Shown: positions 6,933 to 12,598 of the stretch, piece after piece
Position numbering within the stretch: the stretch's first letter is position 1
How the letters are laid out: each line of letters starts with the position of its first letter
Assembly (NCBI GenBank): GCA_028713875.1
Contig: JAQTNM010000023.1
Span: 1-12,598 of the forward strand
DNA: 12,598 nucleotides
From: Candidatus Omnitrophota bacterium
GTDB lineage: Bacteria; Omnitrophota; Gorgyraeia; Gygaellales; Profunditerraquicolaceae
Direction: 5' to 3'
Program-made: the position numbers and the translations under genes
The notes under the pieces: generated by a model
The model's input: the letters and a program-made list of their open reading frames with translations, nothing else
What the model was told of the DNA's origin: nothing
The model's database searches: none

Positions 6933-7160
6933 TCAGGCTTTCTGGAACCGGCCTTTTTTGATGCATTGTGTGCAGATGTATACTTTTTTGGGGTGCCCGT
7001 TCACAAGGATGCGCATTTTCTGGATATTGGGTTTAAATTTGCGCATGGTTACGCGGGCGATCTTGCTTCCCGTGCCGCCTTTTTTCTTGGCTAAACCTTT
7101 TCTGGTAACTAATTTTCCCGCAAGCGGGCCTTTTTTGCATAAGGCGCATATTTTTAACAT
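6933..7160 (-). CDS. rpmB: Ribosomal protein bL28, zinc-binding type
   Basis: A 75-residue large-subunit protein. The second half, MRKFKPNIQKMRILVNGHPKKVYICTQC, closely follows bacterial L28 (the RRFKPNLQKVRV...GKPKRVYV region). Two CxxC pairs, C5-C8 (KICALCKKGP) and C63-C66 (YICTQC), mark the zinc-containing form of the protein. Between GPLAG and RKFKPN the usual VSHANN segment is replaced by a longer basic stretch with AKKKGGTGSK. I choose the ATG at 7160, 5 bases after AGGTGA (7171-7166 on this strand); the GTG at 7169 lies inside that Shine-Dalgarno and so is unlikely to be the start. The gene stands alone on the - strand with its own promoter. L28 is often paired with rpmG, but not here. 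Confidence 0.92.
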   Translation of the reverse strand: MLKICALCKKGPLAGKLVTRKGLAKKKGGTGSKIARVTMRKFKPNIQKMRILVNGHPKKVYICTQCIKKGRFQKA

Positions 7161-7202
7161 CCTGTTCACCTCATCAAGTAGATATGTTAAATCAGAGTAT
7201 TA

Positions 7203-7230
7203 AGTATACTTGAAAATACCCCGTTGTCAA
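7203..7230 (-). promoter_or_regulatory. Sigma-70-type promoter of rpmB
   Basis: On the - strand, TTGACA (7230-7225) and TATACT (7208-7203) are separated by 16 bases, giving a perfect -35 and a good -10. Transcription would start near 7196, about 36 bases before the rpmB ATG. The site overlaps the candidate divergent promoter of the helicase gene. Confidence 0.78.
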
Positions 7231-7239
7231 TGGTAAAAT
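7210..7239 (+). promoter_or_regulatory. Candidate promoter of the helicase-nuclease gene
   Basis: TTGAAA at 7210-7215 and TAAAAT at 7234-7239 are separated by 18 bases. It is weaker than the rpmB promoter and shares its DNA, but it is the best + strand candidate before the ATG at 7280 and would give a leader of about 33 bases. An alternative -10 could lie in the AT-rich palindrome at 7257-7268. Confidence 0.45.
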
Positions 7240-7256
7240 AAGGGCAAAACCCAAAA

Positions 7257-7268
7257 TTTATATATAAA
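7257..7268. repeat. 12-bp AT palindrome upstream of the helicase start
   Basis: TTTATATATAAA is a perfect palindrome 11 bases before the ATG at 7280. It sits where a Shine-Dalgarno would be expected, and none is present (AAACAAACTCATAT precedes the ATG). It may be simple AT-rich, unstructured leader sequence, or a regulator site. Confidence 0.35.
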
Positions 7269-7279
7269 CAAACTCATAT

Positions 7280-10189
7280 ATGCACAAGGATATACTAGAG
7301 AACCTAAATCAGGAGCAAATAGAAGCGGTTACGCACAAAGACGGACCGCTTTTGATCATAGCCGGAGCAGGCACGGGTAAGACCACCGTGATCACGCGCA
7401 GGATCGCCTGGCTCCTCTCTCAGGGGCTATGCAAGACCAACGAGATCTTGGCGCTTACGTTTACTGATAAAGCAGCGCAGGAGATGCTTGAGCGCGTAGA
7501 TATGCTTGTCCCCTATGGTTATACGGACATATGGATCTCCACGTTCCACGCTTTCGGAGACAGGCTCTTAAGAGAAAACGCCCTGGCCTGCGGCCTTAAC
7601 CCCGATTTTAAGGTTCTTACGCAGGCAGAGGCTGCGGTATTTTTACGCGAGCACCTTTTTGAGTTTGAGCTTTCATATTACCGGCCTTTAGCAGACCCTA
7701 CGCGTTTTATTGAAGCATTGCTGTCGCTGTTTAGCCGGGCAAAAGACGAAGACGTATCGCCCCAGGAATATTTAAAATTTACCCAAGGGCTCATTGCGAA
7801 ATCAAAAGACGCCTCCGAAGATCCCGCCATGGCAGAAGAGGCCCTGCAGCAGGAAGAAGTAGCGTCCGCCTATCTTAAATACCAGGATCTTTTAGCCAAA
7901 GAAGGGCTGCTTGATTTCGGAAATCAGTTTTATCTGGCTTTACAGCTTCTCAGGGACAGGTCGTCGATCCTGAAGAAATACCAGGAGCAGTTCAAATATA
8001 TCCTCATCGACGAATTCCAGGATACAAACTTCGCCCAGTTCCAGTTGGTTGCCCTCCTGGCCGGAAAGCGCAACATCACCGTTGTTGCCGACGATGACCA
8101 GTGCATATACAGGTGGAGGGGGGCGGCATACAGCAACGTCCTGAATTTTATGGAAAAATACCCCGATGCCGGCAAGATCAGCCTGATCCGGAATTACCGC
8201 TCCACGCAACCCATCCTGGATAGCGCCTACCGGCTTATACAGCACAATAACCCGGAGCGCTTTGAGGTCAAAGCCAACATTGATAAACACCTTATAGGCT
8301 TAAGCAAGGATGGGACAGGGCCAGAACACCTGCATTTTGATACCAATTCCACGGAAGCCGATAATGTAGCCGGGATTATCAAAAAAAAGATAGCCTCAGG
8401 TAATTTCAAATACAGGGATTTTGCCATTCTGGTGCGTTCTAATTCCGATGCCCAAAGTTTCCTGCAGGCCTTGAATATGCAGGAGATGCCCTGGCAATTC
8501 AGCGGCAACCAGGGGCTTTATTCGCGGGAAGAGGTAAAATTGTGCATTAATTTCCTGCGCTTGAGCGCTAATTTCTCAGAGTCCCTGAGTTTATATTACC
8601 TGGCCAGTTCCGAGATCTATAAGGTAGCGCTTGTTGACCTGAGCTTATGCGCACACTATGCAAGACGCAGGAACAAATCCCTGTATTCTGTTTTTAGCGA
8701 GATAGATACGATACCGGAATTAAAAGAGCTCAGCCATGATTCAAAAGACAAGATCAGGAGCATCTTAAAAGACATGCAGAAATTCCTGGTAATTTCCCGC
8801 CAGGAGACTACCGGAAGGCTTCTCTATGCATTCCTGACCGAAACGGGATACTTAAAGAAGCTTACGCACGAAGTCAGTCTTGAAAATGAGGTTAAAATAC
8901 AGAACCTGTCCAAATTTTTCAACATTGTACGCGATTTTGAACTGGTAGCAAAAGAAGACCGGGTGATTAGCTTCGTGAGTTACCTTAATCTTTTGATCGA
9001 AGCCGGGGACGATCCTTCCACGGTTGAAGCAGATCCTGATGCCGACGCCGTGAACGTACTGACTATACACAAAGCAAAAGGACTGGAATTCCGGGTTGTA
9101 TTCCTGGTAAGCCTGGTTAACGGCCGTTTCCCCTGGCCACGTCGCTCCCGGCCCATTGAATTGCCCGAAGGTTTGATCAAGGAAATATTGCCCTCGGGGG
9201 ATTTTCATATCCAGGAAGAACGCCGGCTTTTTTACGTGGGCATGACCCGGGCCAAAGAAGAACTGTATTTGACCAGCGCCTCGGATTACGGAGGGAGCAG
9301 ATTGCGCCGGATCAGCCAGTTTGTGATGGAAGCGCTGGGCGAAGAAGCTAAAGAAGCGCAAAAAAAGAAATCTAGCGCCATTGAAACAATAGAGCGCTTT
9401 GCTGCCCCAAAAGATTCGGTGAGAGCCAAGAGCCGGTTTGTGCCCGAAGGGAAACTGATAAATTTAAGCTACTACCATATTGACGATTACCTGACCTGCC
9501 CCCTGAAATATAAATACGTAAATATACTGCGTCTGCCTATTATAGAACACCATACGGTTATTTACGGACGGGCTATGCATGAAGCGGTGAGCAAATACTT
9601 CCAATTTAAGATGGCGGGCAAAAGCATGAACCTGCCCCAGTTACTGGAAGTCTTCCGGGCCAGCTTCGACCCCCAGGGCTTTCTGGATGAAAAACATCAG
9701 CAGGAGCGCTTCCGAAAGGGCCGGGAGGCATTGAGCAGGTTCTTTAACGAAGACCAGGAGCGTAAATCATGCCCCCAATTCATAGAAAAGGAATTCTCTT
9801 TTATTTTTGAAGATACTAAAATCACCGGGCGTTTTGACAGGGTGGATATGGAAGAAGACGGAGCGGTGATCATGGATTTTAAGACTTCGGAGATCAAGGC
9901 CCAAAAGGATGCGGATAAGCGCGTAAAGGAGAGTCTGCAGCTGCGCCTGTATGCGCTGGCCTATCAGGAGATCTTTGGCAGACTTCCTAAACGCCTGGCG
10001 CTGTATTTTCTGGAATCAGGCATTATCGGGGCCACTGCAATAAAAGAAGATGATCTGGAAAAAATAAAGGAGAAGATCAGGGAGGTTTCCTCTGGGGTCC
10101 GGCAGCAGAATTTCGCAGCCACTCCTACCTATATGGCTTGCACCTATTGCGCCTATAACCAGGTCTGTCCTTTTGCAACTATCAGGTGA
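7280..10189 (+). CDS. UvrD/PcrA-type superfamily 1 helicase fused to a RecB/AddB-like Fe-S nuclease
   Basis: A 969-residue single-chain helicase-nuclease. The SF1A motifs are all present: Q-motif LNQEQIEAV, Walker A AGAGTGKTT (28-36), ALTFTDKAAQEM, STFHAFG, Walker B ILIDEFQDT (241-249), VVADDDQCIYRWRGA, LIRNYRST, VLTIHKAKGLEF (593-604) and FYVGMTRAKEELYL. From about residue 728 a PD-(D/E)XK domain follows, with H767 (RAMHEAV), D853 (GRFDRVD), D866-x-K868 (MDFKTS) and Q887 (QLRLYAL). C740 (YLTCPLKY) and C954-x2-C957-x5-C963 at the end have the AddB/Cas4-type pattern for a 4Fe-4S cluster. Family knowledge suggests a role in double-strand-break end resection or repair, comparable to AddAB or AdnAB, but a partner is not visible here. 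The start fits the family N-terminus; no Shine-Dalgarno is seen. All catalytic residues look intact. Confidence 0.93.
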   Translation: MHKDILENLNQEQIEAVTHKDGPLLIIAGAGTGKTTVITRRIAWLLSQGLCKTNEILALTFTDKAAQEMLERVDMLVPYGYTDIWISTFHAFGDRLLRENALACGLNPDFKVLTQAEAAVFLREHLFEFELSYYRPLADPTRFIEALLSLFSRAKDEDVSPQEYLKFTQGLIAKSKDASEDPAMAEEALQQEEVASAYLKYQDLLAKEGLLDFGNQFYLALQLLRDRSSILKKYQEQFKYILIDEFQDTNFAQFQLVALLAGKRNITVVADDDQCIYRWRGAAYSNVLNFMEKYPDAGKISLIRNYRSTQPILDSAYRLIQHNNPERFEVKANIDKHLIGLSKDGTGPEHLHFDTNSTEADNVAGIIKKKIASGNFKYRDFAILVRSNSDAQSFLQALNMQEMPWQFSGNQGLYSREEVKLCINFLRLSANFSESLSLYYLASSEIYKVALVDLSLCAHYARRRNKSLYSVFSEIDTIPELKELSHDSKDKIRSILKDMQKFLVISRQETTGRLLYAFLTETGYLKKLTHEVSLENEVKIQNLSKFFNIVRDFELVAKEDRVISFVSYLNLLIEAGDDPSTVEADPDADAVNVLTIHKAKGLEFRVVFLVSLVNGRFPWPRRSRPIELPEGLIKEILPSGDFHIQEERRLFYVGMTRAKEELYLTSASDYGGSRLRRISQFVMEALGEEAKEAQKKKSSAIETIERFAAPKDSVRAKSRFVPEGKLINLSYYHIDDYLTCPLKYKYVNILRLPIIEHHTVIYGRAMHEAVSKYFQFKMAGKSMNLPQLLEVFRASFDPQGFLDEKHQQERFRKGREALSRFFNEDQERKSCPQFIEKEFSFIFEDTKITGRFDRVDMEEDGAVIMDFKTSEIKAQKDADKRVKESLQLRLYALAYQEIFGRLPKRLALYFLESGIIGATAIKEDDLEKIKEKIREVSSGVRQQNFAATPTYMACTYCAYNQVCPFATIR

Positions 10190-10205
10190 AGTTTGAGGTA
10201 ATGTG

Positions 10206-10234
10206 TTGACTTATAAGCTAAAGTAGCATATAAT
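10206..10234 (+). promoter_or_regulatory. Sigma-70-type promoter of rpsO-pnp
   Basis: TTGACT at 10206-10211 and a perfect TATAAT at 10229-10234 are separated by 17 bases, starting 16 bases after the helicase stop. The predicted leader is about 25 bases to the rpsO start and includes the Shine-Dalgarno. Confidence 0.82.
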
Positions 10235-10248
10235 ATTAATCCTAAAAG

Positions 10249-10255
10249 AAAGGAG
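10249..10255 (+). promoter_or_regulatory. Shine-Dalgarno that decides the rpsO TTG start
   Basis: AAAGGAG at 10249-10255 is 9 bases from TTG 10265 but 18 bases from ATG 10274. Correct spacing and the family's usual N-terminal length both favour the TTG. Confidence 0.7.
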
Positions 10256-10264
10256 ATAGGTAAA

Positions 10265-10534
10265 TTGGTTCTTATGAAAGACAGGAAGGTAAAAATAATT
10301 GATGATTTTAAGGTGCATAGCCGCGACACCGGCTCGGCTGAAGTCCAGATTGCGCTCTTGACCGAAAGGATCAATGCTTTGAGCGATCATTTCAAGGCGC
10401 ATAAGAAAGACCACCATTCCCGGCGCGGGCTTTTGAGCCTCGTGGGAAGAAGGCGCAGGCTCCTTAACTATATCAAGAAAAAAGACGTTAAAAAGTACGA
10501 AGAGCTCCTAAATAAGCTGAGTTTAAGGAAGTAA
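10265..10534 (+). CDS. rpsO: Ribosomal protein uS15
   Basis: An 89-residue small-subunit protein that binds 16S rRNA at the central-domain junction early in 30S assembly. The conserved HSRDTGSAEVQIALLTERI and the strongly conserved HKKDHHSRRGLLSLVGRRRRLLNY are present, with a C-terminus KKYEELLNKLSLRK. Starting at TTG 10265 gives 89 residues, and DTGS falls at the same position as in E. coli S15 (Asp21); starting at the in-frame ATG 10274 would be three residues shorter with a poor ribosome-binding distance. In E. coli S15 represses its own mRNA through a leader pseudoknot; I cannot show such a fold here. It is followed by pnp after 142 bases. Confidence 0.96.
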   Translation: MVLMKDRKVKIIDDFKVHSRDTGSAEVQIALLTERINALSDHFKAHKKDHHSRRGLLSLVGRRRRLLNYIKKKDVKKYEELLNKLSLRK

Positions 10535-10603
10535 ACGGGCTTTCCCCCGGGCGTTAAAACCCCAAATGTCTCTTCGGCTTTATTCAATAACCCTTATTAA
10601 CCT

Positions 10604-10635
10604 ATACCGGTGTTCCAGGAGACAGTGCCGGGTAT
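10604..10635 (+). other. Imperfect hairpin in the rpsO-pnp spacer
   Basis: ATACCGGTGTT (10604-10614) can pair with AGTGCCGGGTAT (10624-10635), with one bulged G (10630) and three G-T wobbles, around a 9-base loop containing AGGAGA. There is no T run, so it is not a typical terminator. In E. coli the rpsO-pnp spacer holds an RNase III-cleaved hairpin through which PNPase controls its own mRNA; a similar role is plausible but not shown. The rest of the spacer before it (10535-10603) contains a GC-rich patch with CCCGGG and no clear site. Confidence 0.5.
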
Positions 10636-10646
10636 TATTAATAATA
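10633..10646. repeat. 14-bp AT palindrome in the pnp leader
   Basis: TATTATTAATAATA is a perfect palindrome directly after the hairpin and about 30 bases before the pnp ATG. It is AT-only, so it forms at best a weak hairpin; it could also be an unstructured leader or a protein-binding site. Confidence 0.45.
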
Positions 10647-10676
10647 TAGATTTTATGAAGAAATGAGGCGCTATAT

Positions 10677-12598
10677 ATGAAAGATTACACAGTGCGGTCT
10701 AAATTCGGGAATAAGGAAATAATCTTGGAAACAGGCAAAATCGCCAGGCAGGCCAACGGTTCTGTCACCGTCACTTACGGTGGGACAGTAGTTTTAGTCA
10801 CGGCTTGTATGTCCAGGGAGCCGCGCGAAGGTCAGGATTTCTTTCCTCTTACCGTGGAATACCAGGAAAAGACTTATGCCGCAGGCAGGATCCCCGGGGG
10901 ATTTTTTAAAAGGGAAGGCAGGCCTTCCGAGAGCGAGATCCTCACCGCCAGGCTTATAGACCGTCCGATAAGGCCGCTTTTTCCCAAAGGCCTTTTTAAC
11001 GAAGTCCAGATTATGGCCATTGTCTTATCCAGCGACGGAGAGAATGATCCCGATATATTGGCTGTGACCGGGGCCTCCAGCGCTTTGTCCATTTCCGACA
11101 TACCTTTTGCCGGGCCCTTGGCCTGCTGCCGCGTAGGCAGAGTTGAAAACAAGTTTATCCTTAATCCTACCTATGCCGAGCTGGAAAAGTCAGATTTGGA
11201 CGTAGTCGTAGTCGCCAATAAGAACGGTATTGTCATGTTGGAATCAAAGGCCCGGGAAGTTTTGGAAGAAGTTTTTCTTGAGGCGGTCAGGTTCGGATAC
11301 GATAATCTTAGGTCTATCCTGGCCCTGCAGGATGAATTTGTCAAGTCCTGCGGCAGGGAGAAGGCGAAAATAGAGTATAAGATGACTGACCCGGCTTTAG
11401 AAAAAAAAGTTGAAGAGTTGTCACTGGAAAGACTGAAAGAAGTTTATAAGTTAAGCTCTAAAGAAGAACGGGAAGAAGCAGTGCATATGCTTTCCAAGGA
11501 ATTGGAAGCAAAATTGAGCGAAGAAGGGTTTGCGGCTTGCGATGTAAAAATGGCGCTGGTGGGGGTAGAGAAAAGACAGGTAAGGAAAAAGATACTTGAT
11601 GAGAATGTGCGCATAGACGGACGCAGTTTTAAAGACATTCGGCCTATCCGTTGCGAAGTGGCGGTGCTGCCGCGTACGCACGGCTCCAGTATTTTTACCC
11701 GCGGCCAGACCCAGAGCCTGGCAGTGACCACATTGGGCACGGGGGAAGATGAGCAGTTAATTGAGGCCCTGGAAGGCGAAAAATACAAGTCCTTTATGCT
11801 GCACTATAGTTTCCCGCCTTTTTCAGTGGGTGAGACCGGTCCGGTGCGCGGCCCGGGACGCAGGGAAATCGGCCACGGAGCTTTGGCAGAGAGGTCTCTT
11901 CTTGCGGTAATGCCCTCCAAGGACGCCTTTCCCTACACCATCCGCGTAGTTTCGGAGATCCTGGAATCCAACGGTTCATCAAGCATGGCTACTGTATGCG
12001 CGGCCACCCTTTCATTAATGGATGCCGGCGTTCCCATAAAAGATGCGGTGGCAGGCATAGCTTTGGGCCTGATTAAAGAAGGCAGTAAAGCCCTTATTTT
12101 GAGCGATATCACCGGATTAGAAGACCATTTCGGAGATATGGATTTTAAAGTCGCCGGTACCAAAAACGGAGTTACCGCAGTGCAGCTGGACCTGAAGATA
12201 GACGGTATTGATCTGGACCTGCTTGGCCGTTGCATACGGCAGGCAAACGAAGGAAGGCTTTTTATCCTGGATAAAATAAACGCCGCGCTTTCAGCTCCCC
12301 GCCAGGAGATATCTTCATATGCCCCGCGTATTCACAGGATTAAGGTAAAACAGGAAAAGATCGGAGAGCTTATCGGCCCGGGCGGCAAGACCATAAAAAA
12401 GATCATCGCCGCAACGGGGGCCAGTATCGATATCCAGGATGACGGGACGGTATTGGTAGCTTCGGAAGATGCCAGCAAATCCGAAGAGGCCATAAAGATG
12501 ATCAAGGCTATTACCGAAGACGTAGAGGTCGGCAGGATATATCCGGCAAAGGTCAAGCGTGTCGTTAATTTCGGGGCTTTCTGCGAGATCGCCCCCGG
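10677..12598 (+). CDS. pnp: Polyribonucleotide nucleotidyltransferase (PNPase), 3' end cut by window edge
   Basis: PNPase degrades RNA 3' to 5' by phosphorolysis and can also add tails; it is often part of the RNA degradosome. I translated this frame by hand and found it open to the window end, with 640 complete codons. The first RNase PH-like domain (from FGNKEIILETGKIARQANGS) has FFKREGRPSESEILTARLIDRP. An all-helical linker follows, then the second RNase PH domain with RIDGR, LPRTHGSSIFTRGQTQ, and EDHFGDMDFKVAG, where D483 and D489 match the catalytic metal ligands Asp486 and Asp492 of E. coli. The KH domain has IGPGGKTI near residues 566-573. An S1 domain begins near GRIYPAKVKRVVNFGAF and is cut at the edge. 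A GAGG Shine-Dalgarno (10665-10668) lies 8 bases before the ATG. It probably shares a transcript with rpsO. Confidence 0.97.
   Translation, partial: MKDYTVRSKFGNKEIILETGKIARQANGSVTVTYGGTVVLVTACMSREPREGQDFFPLTVEYQEKTYAAGRIPGGFFKREGRPSESEILTARLIDRPIRPLFPKGLFNEVQIMAIVLSSDGENDPDILAVTGASSALSISDIPFAGPLACCRVGRVENKFILNPTYAELEKSDLDVVVVANKNGIVMLESKAREVLEEVFLEAVRFGYDNLRSILALQDEFVKSCGREKAKIEYKMTDPALEKKVEELSLERLKEVYKLSSKEEREEAVHMLSKELEAKLSEEGFAACDVKMALVGVEKRQVRKKILDENVRIDGRSFKDIRPIRCEVAVLPRTHGSSIFTRGQTQSLAVTTLGTGEDEQLIEALEGEKYKSFMLHYSFPPFSVGETGPVRGPGRREIGHGALAERSLLAVMPSKDAFPYTIRVVSEILESNGSSSMATVCAATLSLMDAGVPIKDAVAGIALGLIKEGSKALILSDITGLEDHFGDMDFKVAGTKNGVTAVQLDLKIDGIDLDLLGRCIRQANEGRLFILDKINAALSAPRQEISSYAPRIHRIKVKQEKIGELIGPGGKTIKKIIAATGASIDIQDDGTVLVASEDASKSEEAIKMIKAITEDVEVGRIYPAKVKRVVNFGAFCEIAP

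Noticed and set aside
6935..6959. AGGC...GCCT pairing followed by six T as a recJ terminator within the rpmB 3' end
   Set aside because: The stem is only four base pairs plus one wobble, and the T run is the complement of rpmB lysine codons. It could assist termination but is too weak to annotate.
7167..7169. GTG as the rpmB start
   Set aside because: It lies inside the AGGTGA Shine-Dalgarno that is correctly spaced for the ATG at 7160.
8852..9361. Long open frame on the - strand opposite the helicase gene
   Set aside because: It lies wholly inside a clear helicase coding sequence with intact motifs and resembles no family; it is an antisense shadow. The same holds for other open frames opposite argS, recJ and pnp.
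10274..10276. ATG as the rpsO start
   Set aside because: It is 18 bases from the AAAGGAG, and the family length matches the TTG at 10265 exactly.

Overview
The window reads as a piece of an ordinary bacterial chromosome with moderate GC (judged by eye, not counted), densely packed with housekeeping genes. Nothing points to a prophage, insertion sequence, CRISPR array or plasmid. The mix fits an uncultivated lineage, possibly Omnitrophota or another PVC-related phylum: a small DUF5679-like zinc-ribbon protein, a two-CxxC (zinc-type) ribosomal protein L28 with a lengthened basic loop, a single-chain UvrD-type helicase fused to an Fe-S nuclease, and a zinc M16 peptidase directly after trpA. This placement is an inference from protein style only and I hold it loosely.

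Layout. (1) Positions 1-2889, + strand: the 3' part of trpA overlaps an M16B zinc peptidase gene, followed 6 nt later by a CNNM/CBS membrane protein gene; this looks like the tail of a trp-type operon with two added genes. (2) Positions 2890-6921, + strand: a near-consensus sigma-70 promoter drives a 49-residue zinc-ribbon protein, then rsfS (ribosome silencing factor), then argS behind a perfect 12-bp hairpin, then recJ one base after the argS stop. (3) Positions 6933-7279: rpmB (L28) runs on the - strand, convergent with recJ; its promoter interleaves with a divergent promoter for the next gene. (4) Positions 7280-10189, + strand: a 969-residue UvrD/PcrA-like helicase with a C-terminal RecB/AddB-type nuclease. 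(5) Positions 10190-12598, + strand: a strong promoter, rpsO (S15) with a TTG start, a structured leader, and pnp (PNPase), which is cut by the right edge in its S1 domain.

Functionally the genes group into translation (rsfS, argS, rpmB, rpsO), RNA turnover (pnp), DNA repair (recJ, helicase-nuclease), tryptophan synthesis (trpA), and envelope or transport (M16 peptidase, CNNM protein). The rpsO-pnp pair is a widely conserved arrangement.

The most notable points are in gene expression and protein detail. rsfS has a strong Shine-Dalgarno but no ATG/GTG/TTG at the expected place, suggesting an ATA start. The argS leader contains a long hairpin whose arm overlaps the only candidate ribosome-binding site, and both class I signature motifs of ArgRS are degenerate. 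The L28 and helicase promoters overlap. I did not find a clear new multi-gene defence or mobile system.
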